Made by a program: the position numbers and the translations under genes. A stretch of 52,637 nucleotides of DNA from Alphaproteobacteria bacterium. Lineage in GTDB: Bacteria; Pseudomonadota; Alphaproteobacteria; CADEGL01. The notes under the pieces were generated by a model, which saw nothing but the letters and a program-made list of their open reading frames with translations, was not told where the DNA came from and searched no databases. The stretch covers positions 2,184 through 54,820 of the forward strand of contig JAPLOM010000080.1 in assembly GCA_026400755.1 (NCBI GenBank), read 5' to 3'. Below, piece by piece: positions 41,858 to 50,785 of the stretch (its first letter is position 1; each line of letters starts with the position of its first letter).

Positions 41858-43297
41858 TCATGCCGCCATCGTCGCGGGGAAACGCCCGATCCAAGGCTGC
41901 GCCGTTTCCAATTGGGACGCCAGCCGGAAAAGCGTCACGTCGTCGCCGAAATCGCCGCCGAATTGCGCGCCCACGGGCATGCCCGAAGCCGTCCAGTGCA
42001 GCGGCACCGTCATGGCCGGCCCTCCGGTCACGTTATAGAGCGGCGTGAAGGGCAACCGGTCGAACAGATCGTCGAAGAATGCCTCCGGATCGTTCCGCAT
42101 CATGTTCACCACGCCCAGCTTCACAGGCGGCGACGCCAGGGTCGGCGACAACGCGACATCGAACCGGCTGAAGAACGACGCCACCTTGCGGCCGGTCGCA
42201 TGCAGCACCTGCACCGCGCGCGCGTAATCCGCGCCCGTCATGCGCTTGCCGTCCTCGGCCCATTGCCAGGTCACGCGTTCGACCTCGCCCGCACCGACCG
42301 CACGTCCCCGTGCGCGCCCAATAGTGGCCAGCAGATTGGTCATATTGCTGGTGATGATGACCTTCAGCGCCCAGCGAACGGCTTCGGCATCGTAGTCGGG
42401 CGCTGCCTCAACCACCTCATGCCCCAAGGATTCACACAGGCGCGCCGCGTTCTTCGCGGCCTGAACACACTCAGGATCGATGGCTTCGCCCAGCTTGCCC
42501 TTGGTGGTCAGGGCGATGCGCAGCCGCCCCGGCTCTTCCCCCATTTCGGCAAGGTAGGGTCGATCGCGCTGCGGCGCAGAATACGGGTCGCCAGGGGCTG
42601 GGCCTTGGGTCGCGTCCAGGATCGCCGCGCTGTCGCGTACGCTGCGCGCGACGGCATGCTCGATCGACAGGCCGCTCCATCCCTCGCCCGCATCCGGCCC
42701 GGCCGGCGTGCGTCCGCGCGTGGGCTTGTAGCCGAACAGCCCGCCGTTGGACGACGGCACGCGAAGCGAGCCGCCGCCATCCGAGCCATGGGCCGCGGGC
42801 ACCATGCAGGACGAGACCGCAGCGCCCGAACCGCCGGAGGAGCCGCCCGCCGAGTAATCCGTGTTCCAAGGATTGCGCGTCGGGCCATACAGCACGGGCT
42901 CGGTCGTCATGCACAGGCCCATTTCGGGCGTGCTGGCCTTGCCCAGGATCACCAGACCCGCGGCCAGAAGCCGCTCCGTGATCGTGCTGTGGTGGCCCGC
43001 AGGCGGATCGTTGGCGCAAAGGCGACTGCAATTCAGCGTGGGCACCCCGGAATAAAGCGCGCCCAGATCCTTCAGCGCATAGGGCGCGCCGGCCAAGGGC
43101 CCCTTGGGTAGGCCGCGCGCCACCTGGTTGCGCGCCTGGTCGTACATCGGCCGGATAATCGCGTTGATCTTGGGATTGAGGCGTTCGATCCGTGCGATCG
43201 CGGCCTCCAGCACCTCCTCCGCGCTGACCTGCTTGCGGCGGATCAGGTCGGCCAGACCGATGGCGTCATAGCGCGCGTATTCGGCGAATCCCGTCAT
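41858..43297 (-). CDS. Amidase signature family hydrolase
   Basis: 479 residues. The Ser-cisSer-Lys triad is visible: Lys76 in ALKDLG, the GGSSGGSG loop with Ser153-154, and the nucleophile Ser177 in [11 protein letters not shown]. It hydrolyses amides to acid and amine; the C-terminal domain ([12 protein letters not shown]) is typical of broad-specificity amidases rather than GatA, and no gatB/C is near. GGGGG lies upstream of ATG 43297; the frame is open to 43372. It is first in a minus-strand operon with the FAD oxidoreductase and VOC genes, divergent from the SDR at 43388 (90-base gap). Confidence 0.87.
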   Translation of the reverse strand: MTGFAEYARYDAIGLADLIRRKQVSAEEVLEAAIARIERLNPKINAIIRPMYDQARNQVARGLPKGPLAGAPYALKDLGALYSGVPTLNCSRLCANDPPAGHHSTITERLLAAGLVILGKASTPEMGLCMTTEPVLYGPTRNPWNTDYSAGGSSGGSGAAVSSCMVPAAHGSDGGGSLRVPSSNGGLFGYKPTRGRTPAGPDAGEGWSGLSIEHAVARSVRDSAAILDATQGPAPGDPYSAPQRDRPYLAEMGEEPGRLRIALTTKGKLGEAIDPECVQAAKNAARLCESLGHEVVEAAPDYDAEAVRWALKVIITSNMTNLLATIGRARGRAVGAGEVERVTWQWAEDGKRMTGADYARAVQVLHATGRKVASFFSRFDVALSPTLASPPVKLGVVNMMRNDPEAFFDDLFDRLPFTPLYNVTGGPAMTVPLHWTASGMPVGAQFGGDFGDDVTLFRLASQLETAQPWIGRFPATMAA

Positions 43298-43387
43298 ACG
43301 CTGTCCCCCGGAAACCCTGGCCTGGAGCCTACCCGAAACCGCAGGCCTCGGCATATCATGTCGCCTAGCCAAGTTGGGGGAGACGGC

Positions 43388-44128
43388 ATGGCGGGCGTTT
43401 TGGTCGTGACGGGCGCGGGGCGCGGCATCGGCGCCGCCATCGCGGAACTAGGCGGCGCGCGAGGCTGGAAGGTCTGCGTGAACTACAGCCGCGCGAAGGA
43501 CAAGGCCGAGGCGGTCGCACGCAAGATCCGCGACGGCGGCGGCTCGGCCATCGCGGTCCAGGCCGACGTTGGCAAGGAAGCCGACATCGTCCGCCTGTTC
43601 CAAGAGGTCGACAAAGCGTTCGGCCCCGTGACCGCGCTGGTCAACAACGCCGGCATCGACCTGCCCGCACGCGACACGGCCGAGGTCGAGCTAGAAGGCC
43701 TGCAGAAGATTTTTGCCGTCAATGTGTTTGGGCCGTTCCTGTGCGCCCGCGAGGCAATCCGCCGCATGTCGACGCGCCGCGGCGGCAAGGGCGGCGTCAT
43801 CGTCAACATCTCTTCGCGCGCCTCGGGCCACTACAAGCTGGTCGGCGAGATGCCCTATACAGCCAGCAAGGGTGCACTCGACGCCTTCACGATGGGATTG
43901 GCGAACGAAGTGGCGCCGGACGGCGTTCGGGTGGCGTGCATCCGGCCCGGCCTGATCATGACCGAGATCTTCGACGACAAGGACAAGTTGATCGAACGCG
44001 CCAAGACCGCCGTTCCACTGGGGCGCGTGGGCGATCCGATGGAAATCGCCACCGCCGCCATCTGGCTCTGCTCGGGCGAGGCCTCCTACGTCACCGGCAT
44101 GATCATGGACGTGGGCGGCGGGCGCTGA
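43388..44128 (+). CDS. SDR family oxidoreductase, first gene of the 43.4-50.7 kb operon
   Basis: 246 residues: TGAGRGIGAAIAELG, NNAGIDLP, ISSRAS with the PYTASKGA active site and the end VTGMIMDVGGGR. Asn-Tyr after strand 2 (VNYSRAKDKAE) suits NADP(H), as in 3-oxoacyl-ACP reductase-like SDRs. GGGGGAG precedes ATG 43388; the open frame further upstream is unlike an SDR. Its stop overlaps the next gene's start by one base (TGATG), so it is translationally coupled to the cyclase. It probably reduces a 3-oxo or oxidises a hydroxy intermediate of the pathway. Confidence 0.87.
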   Translation: MAGVLVVTGAGRGIGAAIAELGGARGWKVCVNYSRAKDKAEAVARKIRDGGGSAIAVQADVGKEADIVRLFQEVDKAFGPVTALVNNAGIDLPARDTAEVELEGLQKIFAVNVFGPFLCAREAIRRMSTRRGGKGGVIVNISSRASGHYKLVGEMPYTASKGALDAFTMGLANEVAPDGVRVACIRPGLIMTEIFDDKDKLIERAKTAVPLGRVGDPMEIATAAIWLCSGEASYVTGMIMDVGGGR

Positions 44129-45165
44129 TGACCGAGCGTTGGAAGCGCCGCCCCGACGGTTCCAACTGGGGCGAATTCGGACCCGACGACCAAAAGGGAC
44201 GCCTCAACTTCCTGACGCCCGACCGGGTGAAGGCCGGCATCGCCGAGGTGAAGGACGGCAAAGTGTTCTCCCTCAGCCTGCCGCTCGACCGGCCGGGCAA
44301 GAGCCCCCACCCCGCCCGCCACGCGCCGCGCATCGCGGCCACGATCCGCAACGGCCAGGCCGGCTACAACTTCCCGCTGTCCTCCGTCGACGCCGATTTC
44401 TACGACATCGTTTCGGACGACGTAGCGCTGATCCACACCCAGTTCTCGACCCAGTGGGACAGCTTCGCCCACTGGGGTGCGAAGTTCGACGCGGACGGCG
44501 ACGGCAAGGCCGAGCCCGTCTACTACAACGGCTGGCGCGCGGGCGCGGATGTGCGCGATCCGACCGCGAACGAGCCCGCCAACGGCTGGGAGCGTTTCCC
44601 CGGCGTGGCTGCCAAGGCGCTCGGCATCGAGCACATGGCCGCGTCGGGCGCGCAAGGTCGCGGCGTGATGTTCGACCTGCACGCCCGCTTCGGCCGCGCG
44701 CGCAAGCTGGTCGGCTATGACGACATCATGCGTATCTGCGACGCGGACAAGGTCGGCGTCGAAAAGGGCGACATGGTCTGCCTGCACACGGGCTTTGGCG
44801 ACGTGATCCTGGAGATGGGCGCGGAGACGGACACCGAGGCGTTGCACCATGCCTGCCCCGTGCTCGACGGCCGCGACCAGAATCTTCTTAAATGGATCAC
44901 CGACAGCGGCATGACCTGCTTGATCGCCGACAATTTTGCCGTCGAGGCCTATCCCGCCCGGCCCGCGACGGGTGCGCGCGCCGCCCTGCCCTTGCACGAG
45001 CATTGCCTGTTCAAGCTGGGCGTCCATCTGGGCGAGCTATGGCATCTCGGCCCCCTGGCTGCTTACTTGCGCGAGCGCGGCCGCAACCGCTTCCTCTTGA
45101 CCGCGCCCCCGCTCAACCTTCCTGGCGCGGTCGGTTCCCCCGTCACCCCCGTCGCAACGGTCTAG
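44128..45165 (+). CDS. Cyclase-family hydrolase (kynurenine formamidase-like fold)
   Basis: 345 residues of the PF04199 cyclase family, at the long end of its range. The metal motif, usually HxGTHxDxxxH, reads here as QFSTQWDSFAH: both upstream His residues are Gln, while Asp and the last His are kept, a variant of the longer cyclases. C-terminal LPLHEHCLFKLGVHLGELW adds further His residues. Family members hydrolyse cyclic or N-formyl amides and similar bonds, so ring opening of a pathway intermediate is likely. Start ATG 44128 overlaps the SDR stop. Confidence 0.8.
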   Translation: MTERWKRRPDGSNWGEFGPDDQKGRLNFLTPDRVKAGIAEVKDGKVFSLSLPLDRPGKSPHPARHAPRIAATIRNGQAGYNFPLSSVDADFYDIVSDDVALIHTQFSTQWDSFAHWGAKFDADGDGKAEPVYYNGWRAGADVRDPTANEPANGWERFPGVAAKALGIEHMAASGAQGRGVMFDLHARFGRARKLVGYDDIMRICDADKVGVEKGDMVCLHTGFGDVILEMGAETDTEALHHACPVLDGRDQNLLKWITDSGMTCLIADNFAVEAYPARPATGARAALPLHEHCLFKLGVHLGELWHLGPLAAYLRERGRNRFLLTAPPLNLPGAVGSPVTPVATV

Positions 45166-45167
45166 TC

Positions 45168-45884
45168 ATGCCCATCACCCTCGTCACCGGCGTATCCAAA
45201 GGCATCGGCCGTGCGCTGGCCGATCATCTGGCCAAGGAAGGCCATCAGGTCATTGGCCTGGCGCGCACGAAACCCGATGCGGGCTTCAAGGGCGAGTTCC
45301 ATGCGGTCGACCTGTCGGACCTCGACGCCACGAAGAAAGCCATGGACGCGATCGTCGCGCGTCATTCGATCGATCATCTGGTCCACAACGCCGGCATCAT
45401 CAAGATCGCGCGGCTGGAAGACGTCACCCTGGCCGAACTGGACGCCATGCTGACCGTCAATCTGCGCGCCGGCCTGGTTCTGACCCAGGCCGTGATTCCC
45501 GCGATGAAGAAAAAGAAGCGTGGCCGCATCGTCATGGTCGGCAGCCGCGCGGCGCTCGGCAAGGTCGGACGTGGCGCTTATTCCGCCACCAAGGCAGCCC
45601 TGTTGGGCTTTGTCCGCACCTGGGCGCTGGAGCTGGCGCCCCACGGCATCACCGTCAACTGCGTGGCGCCGGGCCCGACGGCGACCGAGATGTTCCGCGC
45701 TGGCAATCCGCCCGATGCGCCCTCCACCAAGGCCACTTTGGCCTCGATCCCGTTGGGACGAATGGGCGAGCCGGAGGAGATCGCCGCGGCCTGCGGGTAT
45801 TTCCTACAGGATTTGGCCGGCTTCACGACAGGTCAGGTCCTCTACGTGGACGGCGGCATCACCGTCGGCCTGTCGCCGATCTGA
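45168..45884 (+). CDS. SDR family oxidoreductase
   Basis: A 238-residue short-chain dehydrogenase: TGVSKGIGRALADHL, HNAGIIK (Asn-Asn-Ala-Gly varied to His-Asn-Ala-Gly), VGSRAALG with the AYSATKA site, and the end LYVDGGITVGLSPI. Arg after strand 2 (LARTKPD) suggests NADP(H). It begins 2 bases after the cyclase stop and ends 2 bases before the acyl-CoA dehydrogenase start. It is a different subfamily from the SDR at 43388 in the same operon, so two distinct oxidoreduction steps are likely. Confidence 0.86.
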   Translation: MPITLVTGVSKGIGRALADHLAKEGHQVIGLARTKPDAGFKGEFHAVDLSDLDATKKAMDAIVARHSIDHLVHNAGIIKIARLEDVTLAELDAMLTVNLRAGLVLTQAVIPAMKKKKRGRIVMVGSRAALGKVGRGAYSATKAALLGFVRTWALELAPHGITVNCVAPGPTATEMFRAGNPPDAPSTKATLASIPLGRMGEPEEIAAACGYFLQDLAGFTTGQVLYVDGGITVGLSPI

Positions 45885-45886
45885 CC

Positions 45887-47038
45887 ATGAGCATCATCTG
45901 GAAACCTCGCCTCGACCCCGATGCCGCCTATTGGCGCGATCTGGCGCGCGAGTTGACCGAGCAGCATTTCACGCCCCTGGCGCCCATCCTCGACCGAGAC
46001 CAGCGCTATCCAGTGGAAAGCGTCGAGCTTCTGCAAAAGCACAAGATCGCGGGCATGTTCGTGCCCAAGCAGTTTGGCGGCGAAGGCGCCAGCCTCACCT
46101 CCCTCTGCGCGGTCGTGGACGAAGTTGCGCAAGGGTGCGCCTCCACGGCGGCCATCGTGGTGGCCCTGCCGCTTGGCGGCTTTCCCATCCTTCTCGAAGG
46201 CAGCGATCTGCAGAAGCGCATCTACCTGGGCGGCTTGGCGCATGAAGGCGTGGCGGTCAATTTCGCCCTGTCGGAACGCGGTGCGGGCTCGGATATCGCC
46301 GCGATCCAGACGTCGGCCGTGCGCGAAGACGGCCATTGGCGCATCCGTGGTGAAAAATGCTGGCTCGGCAACGGCGGCGCGGCCCGTTACTACATCGTCT
46401 TCGCACGCTCCGACGAGAAACGCGGCGTCACCGCGTTCCTGGTGGATAAAGAGCAGCCCGGCGTCGTCATCGACTTCTACGAAGACAAAATGGGGCTGCG
46501 CGGCACGCTCACTAGCAATCTGAAGCTCGATACGGCGGTCACGGATAACGCCATTGTCGGCACCGAAGGGCGCGGCCTGCGCCTTGCGCTCAAGACGCTG
46601 TCTGTCGGCCGGGTGACCGTGGCTGCCCAATCGGTCGGCATCGGCATCGCCGCCTTTGAGGCCGCCGCGCGCCACGCAACCGAACGCAAGACCTTTGGCC
46701 AGGCCATCATCGATCACCAGGGCATCGGCTTCCGCCTGGCCGACGTGGCGACGGAGCTGAGCGCGGCACGGATGATGACCTACGAAGCCGCGCGCGCCTA
46801 TGACGCGGGCGAAGATATCGGAATCCTCGGCGCCATGGCCAAGCTCTATGCCAGCGAGGCCGCGCACCGGGCCGTGGATGCCGCCGTGCAAACCCTGGGC
46901 GGCTTCGGTTATGTGAAGCCCTCGCCGGTCGAGCGCTACTACCGCGACCAGCGCATCACCGAGATCTACGAAGGCACCTCGGAAATCCAGCGCGTGGTGA
47001 TCGCGCGCGCGATCAAGACCAGCAAGGGTGGCGCGTGA
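45887..47038 (+). CDS. Acyl-CoA dehydrogenase
   Basis: A 383-residue flavoprotein of normal length. Substrate/FAD signature LSERGAGSDIAAIQT is present, and the catalytic Glu362 is in ITEIYEGTSEIQRVV (Tyr-Glu-Gly-Thr). It introduces a double bond next to a CoA thioester and passes electrons to ETF. It overlaps the next gene by 4 bases (GTGA), directly linking it to the acid-CoA ligase-like gene. No ETF, enoyl-CoA hydratase or thiolase is in this operon. The acyl chain is unknown; the operon suggests a branched or ring-derived acid. Confidence 0.88.
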   Translation: MSIIWKPRLDPDAAYWRDLARELTEQHFTPLAPILDRDQRYPVESVELLQKHKIAGMFVPKQFGGEGASLTSLCAVVDEVAQGCASTAAIVVALPLGGFPILLEGSDLQKRIYLGGLAHEGVAVNFALSERGAGSDIAAIQTSAVREDGHWRIRGEKCWLGNGGAARYYIVFARSDEKRGVTAFLVDKEQPGVVIDFYEDKMGLRGTLTSNLKLDTAVTDNAIVGTEGRGLRLALKTLSVGRVTVAAQSVGIGIAAFEAAARHATERKTFGQAIIDHQGIGFRLADVATELSAARMMTYEAARAYDAGEDIGILGAMAKLYASEAAHRAVDAAVQTLGGFGYVKPSPVERYYRDQRITEIYEGTSEIQRVVIARAIKTSKGGA

Positions 47039-48363
47039 ACGAGGCCCGCCCTCATTCCGAACGTTATTGGGACGCACGCGAAACTTGGCCGCGCGACAAA
47101 CTGGCCGCGCATCAGCTTGAGCGGTTGAAGGCCCAACTCGGTTACGTCCACACCAACAGCCGCTTTTATAGCGAGCGCCATAAGCGATTGGGCTGGCAGC
47201 CGGGTGATTTCAAGACGCTGGACGATCTGCGCGCCCTGCCCGTCACCCGCAAGGCCAACTATATCGATGCGGTGAACGACGCGCCGCCCTGGGGCACGCA
47301 GTTGGCCGCGCCGCTAGACTCTGTCGTGCGTGTCCATTTCTCGTCGGGCACCACGGCCAAGCCCGCGCCCGACTGTTGGACGCAGCGCGATCTGGATCGT
47401 TGGAGCGATCTCTACGCCCGCATGGCCTATAGCCAAGGCGTGCGCAAGACTGACGTGTTCCAATGCCTGTTCAGCCTGTCCTGGTTCGTCGGCGGGCTGG
47501 GCGGCATGGGCTCCTACACGAAGATCGGCGCCGTCTGCATCCCAGCTGGCAGCGTCGATTCGGAACGGCAGGTCCGCACCATTTTCGATTACGGCACCAC
47601 CACCGTCTGCGCGACCCCCTCTTTCGCGGTCCATCTGATCGAGGTGGCACGTGGTATGGGTTTGGATCTGCGCGACAGCAAAGTGGCGCGCATCGCGCTT
47701 GGCGGCGAACCGGGCGCCAGCATTCCCGCGACGCGGGCCCTCATCGAACGCGGTTGGAACGCCCAAGCCTTCGACGCTTATGGCAGCCTAGAGTTTCAGC
47801 CCATCGCTTGGGAGTGCGCGGAGAAAGCGGGATCGCACCTGGCCGAAGATTTCGCGCTCGCGGAGGTTCTTGACCCCGAAACCGAGCAGCCGGTGCCGGA
47901 CGGCACGCCAGGCGTTCTGGCCCTGACGCATCTCGACAAGGAAGCCTGCCCCCTGATCCGCTGGTGGACCGGCGATGTCGTGGTGCGAGATCCCTCCCCT
48001 TGCGCCTGCGGCCGTACCCATGCGCGGCTGGCCGGCGGCGTGCGTGGCCGCGCGGACGATATGCTGATCGTGCGCGGCGTGAATGTCTTCCCGAGTGCCG
48101 TCGAGGAAATCGTGCGCGCGACGCCCGGAACGACGGGCGAATACCTGATCGTCCTCGACAAGGACGTGTCCGACCACGCCGGCTTCCTGACTGGCATCAA
48201 GCTGCGCGTTGAGCGCGCGCTCGATTCGCCCATGAACCTGACTGTGCGTCTAACCGACGCGCTACGCGCCGCGCTGCAGGTGCGCGCTATCGTCGAGGTG
48301 GTCGAGCCCGGCGTCCTGCCGCGCACCACTCACAAGGCCAAGCGTATCCTACGAGAAATCTAA
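47035..48363 (+). CDS. Phenylacetate-CoA ligase family protein (PaaK-like)
   Basis: A 442-residue adenylate-forming enzyme. The ATP-binding loop is HFSSGTTAKPAPD, the A5-like part reads DAYGSLEFQP, the A7 Asp is in RWWTGDVV, and the C-terminal domain has GRADDMLIVRGVNVFPSAVEE. This ending is standard for PaaK relatives, which activate aryl or heteroaryl acids with ATP and CoA. Start is GTG 47035, overlapping the acyl-CoA dehydrogenase stop (GTGA). A CGRTH zinc-like loop precedes the C-domain. It should make the CoA thioester that the dehydrogenase uses. Confidence 0.86.
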   Translation: MNEARPHSERYWDARETWPRDKLAAHQLERLKAQLGYVHTNSRFYSERHKRLGWQPGDFKTLDDLRALPVTRKANYIDAVNDAPPWGTQLAAPLDSVVRVHFSSGTTAKPAPDCWTQRDLDRWSDLYARMAYSQGVRKTDVFQCLFSLSWFVGGLGGMGSYTKIGAVCIPAGSVDSERQVRTIFDYGTTTVCATPSFAVHLIEVARGMGLDLRDSKVARIALGGEPGASIPATRALIERGWNAQAFDAYGSLEFQPIAWECAEKAGSHLAEDFALAEVLDPETEQPVPDGTPGVLALTHLDKEACPLIRWWTGDVVVRDPSPCACGRTHARLAGGVRGRADDMLIVRGVNVFPSAVEEIVRATPGTTGEYLIVLDKDVSDHAGFLTGIKLRVERALDSPMNLTVRLTDALRAALQVRAIVEVVEPGVLPRTTHKAKRILREI

Positions 48364-48376
48364 AGGAAACCCGCAG

Positions 48377-50728
48377 ATGGCGCGCACGAAGCCCGCGAAA
48401 AGAGTCTCTCTCGTTGGTCAACCGATCCGGCGGGTTGAGGACGAGCGTCTGCTGACCGGGCGCGGCAACTACCTGGACGACCTGAATCTTCCCAGCCAAG
48501 CCCACGCCCATATCGTGCGTTCGCCCCACGCTCACGCACGCATTCGTGGCATCGATATCAAGACGGCGCGCGCTTTGCCCGGTGTGCTGGGTGTCTTCAC
48601 CTGCGCAGATCTGGACAAAGACGGCGTCAAGCCGCTGCCGCCCATGACGCGCGATCCGCGCTACGAATTCAAAAACCGCGACGGCAGCCGCATGCCCGAA
48701 CCCGAGCATTGGGCTCTGGCCAAGGACAAAGCCCGCTATGCAGGCGACTGCGTAGCCCTGGTGGTGGCCGAGACGGCCGAGATCGCCATCGAGGCCGGCG
48801 CCTTAGTCGAGGTCGATTACGAAATCCTGGGTGCCGTGCCCAGCGCCGCTATGGCGCTGGCGAAAGGCGCGCCGCGCGTGTGGGACGAGTTGCCCGACAA
48901 CACCTGCTTCGAATGGGAAGTCGGCGACGCGGGCGCGGCGGACGGCGCCTTCAAGCGCGCCGCCCATGTCACGAGGCTGGAGCTGGCCAACGAGCGGTTG
49001 GTTGTGGCCTTCATGGAGCCGCGCGCCGCGCTGGCCGCCTACGACGAAGCCACCAAGTCTCTCACCCTGCACGCCAGTTGCCAGGGCGCCCATCGATTCC
49101 GCGAGACGCTGGCTTACACCCTTGGCGTGCCGCAGGACTCCGTCCGCGTGATCGTGGGCGACGTGGGCGGCGGCTTCGGCCCGCGCGGCTATTTCTATCC
49201 CGAGAACCTCGTCGTCGCCTGGGCCGCGCGCCGCCTGCGCCGTCCAGTGAAGTGGCTGGGCGACCGGAGTGAAAGCTTCCTGACCGACGTGCAGGCGCGC
49301 GGCCACACGCTGCGCTGTGCCCTGGGGCTCGACAAGGATGGGCGCTTCATAGGCCTCAAGGTGTCGAGCGACTGGAACCTAGGCGCCTATATCGCCGCGC
49401 GCGGCATCATGGCGACCATCGCGCATATGGGCCCGATCATCACCGGCGCATACCGCTTCGGCGCGGTCCATTTCGAATTGCGCGGCGTCTTCACCAACAC
49501 GGCCATCGCTTATGCCTATCGCGGCATCGGGCGCGCCGAGGCCAGCCATGCGCTCGAGCGTTTGGTGGACGAGGCCGCGCGCGAGACCGGTCGCGACCGC
49601 ATCGCGCTGCGCCGCCTCAACATGGTGCCGCCCTCTGCCATGCCCTACGCCACCCAAGGCGGCGCGGTCTACGACAGCGGCGAGTTCGAAAGGAATATGG
49701 AGCTCGCGTTACAAGCTGCCGATTGGAAAGGGTTTTCTGCACGAAAGTCGCAATCGGAAAAGCGCGGACGGCTGCGCGGCATCGGTCTGTGCAACTTCGT
49801 CGAGAACGCGGGCGGCGCGCCATCGGAATTCGCCGAGGTGAAGGTCGAGCCCACAGGACGCGTGATGCTCTACGGCGGCAGCGGCCCCAGTGGCCAGGGC
49901 CATGAGACGGCTTTCGCCCAGGTGCTGGCCGATGAACTGGGCCTGCCTTTCGAAGACGTGAAGGTCGTCATTGGCGACACCGCCCAGGTGCGCGCGGGCT
50001 ATGGCTCAGCCGCCTCGCGCTCCATGCGCAAGTCCGGCACCGCGACCGTGCTGACCGCCCGCGCCGTGGTGGAGAAAGGCCGCACCCTGGCCGGCGAGAT
50101 GCTGGAGGCCGCGACGCGCGACATCGAATACAGCGACGGCCGCTTCCATGTTACAGGGACGGACAAGTCGGTCGGACTCTACGAAGTGGCCACCCACGCC
50201 GCCTCGCGAGGCGATGAACTTTCCGCGCACGGCGATCACAATCAGCCAGATCAGACCTTCCCCAACGGCTGTCAGGTCGCGGAGGTAGAGATCGACCCGG
50301 CCACGGGCCAAGTTGCGCTGCTACGCCACACGCTGGTCAACGATGTGGGCCGGGTCATTAACCCCCTGATCCTCGGCGGACAACTCCATGGCGGTATCAC
50401 GCAAGGTGTCGGTCAGGCCCTGATCGAGCAATGCGCCTATGACCGCGCGAGCGGACAGCTATTGTCCGGCAGTTTCATGGACTACGCCATTCCTCGGGCC
50501 GACGAGATGCCGTTCTTCACAATCGAGATCAATGAAGTGCCCTGCGCGAACAACCCGCTAGGCGTTAAGGGCGCGGGCGAAGGCGGCACCACAGGCGCAC
50601 CGCCGGCCGTGGTAAACGCCATCGTCGACGCGCTGGCGCCTTACGGCGTGCGCGACATCGATATGCCGGCGACATCCGAACGGGTGTGGAAAGCGATGAT
50701 GAAGGCGAAGCGCGCACGCCGGATGTAG
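48377..50728 (+). CDS. Xanthine dehydrogenase family molybdopterin-binding subunit (orphan)
   Basis: A 783-residue large subunit of molybdenum hydroxylases. N-terminus VGQPIRRVEDERLLTGRGNY is standard. The active-site loop AYRGIGR (380-386) is the form II pattern, unlike AYxCSFR of CO dehydrogenase, and the catalytic Glu735 is in KGAGEGGT. Such proteins hydroxylate aldehydes or N-heterocycles with water, using separate FeS and FAD subunits. Neither is in the window: the operon ends at a hairpin here. It starts 13 bases after the ligase with AAGGA upstream. It may borrow partners from elsewhere; the substrate may be an aldehyde or N-heteroaromatic acid. Confidence 0.86.
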   Translation: MARTKPAKRVSLVGQPIRRVEDERLLTGRGNYLDDLNLPSQAHAHIVRSPHAHARIRGIDIKTARALPGVLGVFTCADLDKDGVKPLPPMTRDPRYEFKNRDGSRMPEPEHWALAKDKARYAGDCVALVVAETAEIAIEAGALVEVDYEILGAVPSAAMALAKGAPRVWDELPDNTCFEWEVGDAGAADGAFKRAAHVTRLELANERLVVAFMEPRAALAAYDEATKSLTLHASCQGAHRFRETLAYTLGVPQDSVRVIVGDVGGGFGPRGYFYPENLVVAWAARRLRRPVKWLGDRSESFLTDVQARGHTLRCALGLDKDGRFIGLKVSSDWNLGAYIAARGIMATIAHMGPIITGAYRFGAVHFELRGVFTNTAIAYAYRGIGRAEASHALERLVDEAARETGRDRIALRRLNMVPPSAMPYATQGGAVYDSGEFERNMELALQAADWKGFSARKSQSEKRGRLRGIGLCNFVENAGGAPSEFAEVKVEPTGRVMLYGGSGPSGQGHETAFAQVLADELGLPFEDVKVVIGDTAQVRAGYGSAASRSMRKSGTATVLTARAVVEKGRTLAGEMLEAATRDIEYSDGRFHVTGTDKSVGLYEVATHAASRGDELSAHGDHNQPDQTFPNGCQVAEVEIDPATGQVALLRHTLVNDVGRVINPLILGGQLHGGITQGVGQALIEQCAYDRASGQLLSGSFMDYAIPRADEMPFFTIEINEVPCANNPLGVKGAGEGGTTGAPPAVVNAIVDALAPYGVRDIDMPATSERVWKAMMKAKRARRM

Positions 50729-50737
50729 GCGGCATCC

Positions 50738-50770
50738 CGCCCGCCACGCTGGATGTCCAGCGGGCGGGCG
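50738..50770. terminator. Hairpin between convergent molybdenum hydroxylase and redoxin genes
   Basis: A 14-bp stem (50738-50752 with 50757-50770, one A bulged) with an ATGT loop begins 10 bases past one stop and ends 16 bases from the other. It lacks a T-run on either strand, so it is a likely but unconventional bidirectional terminator. Confidence 0.5.
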
Positions 50771-50785
50771 GCAACCGATACCGTG

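Noticed and set aside
48377-50728. Aerobic CO dehydrogenase large subunit (coxL)
   Set aside because: The active-site loop is AYRGIGR, not the AYxCSFR loop with the Cu-binding Cys, and the coxM/coxS genes are missing.
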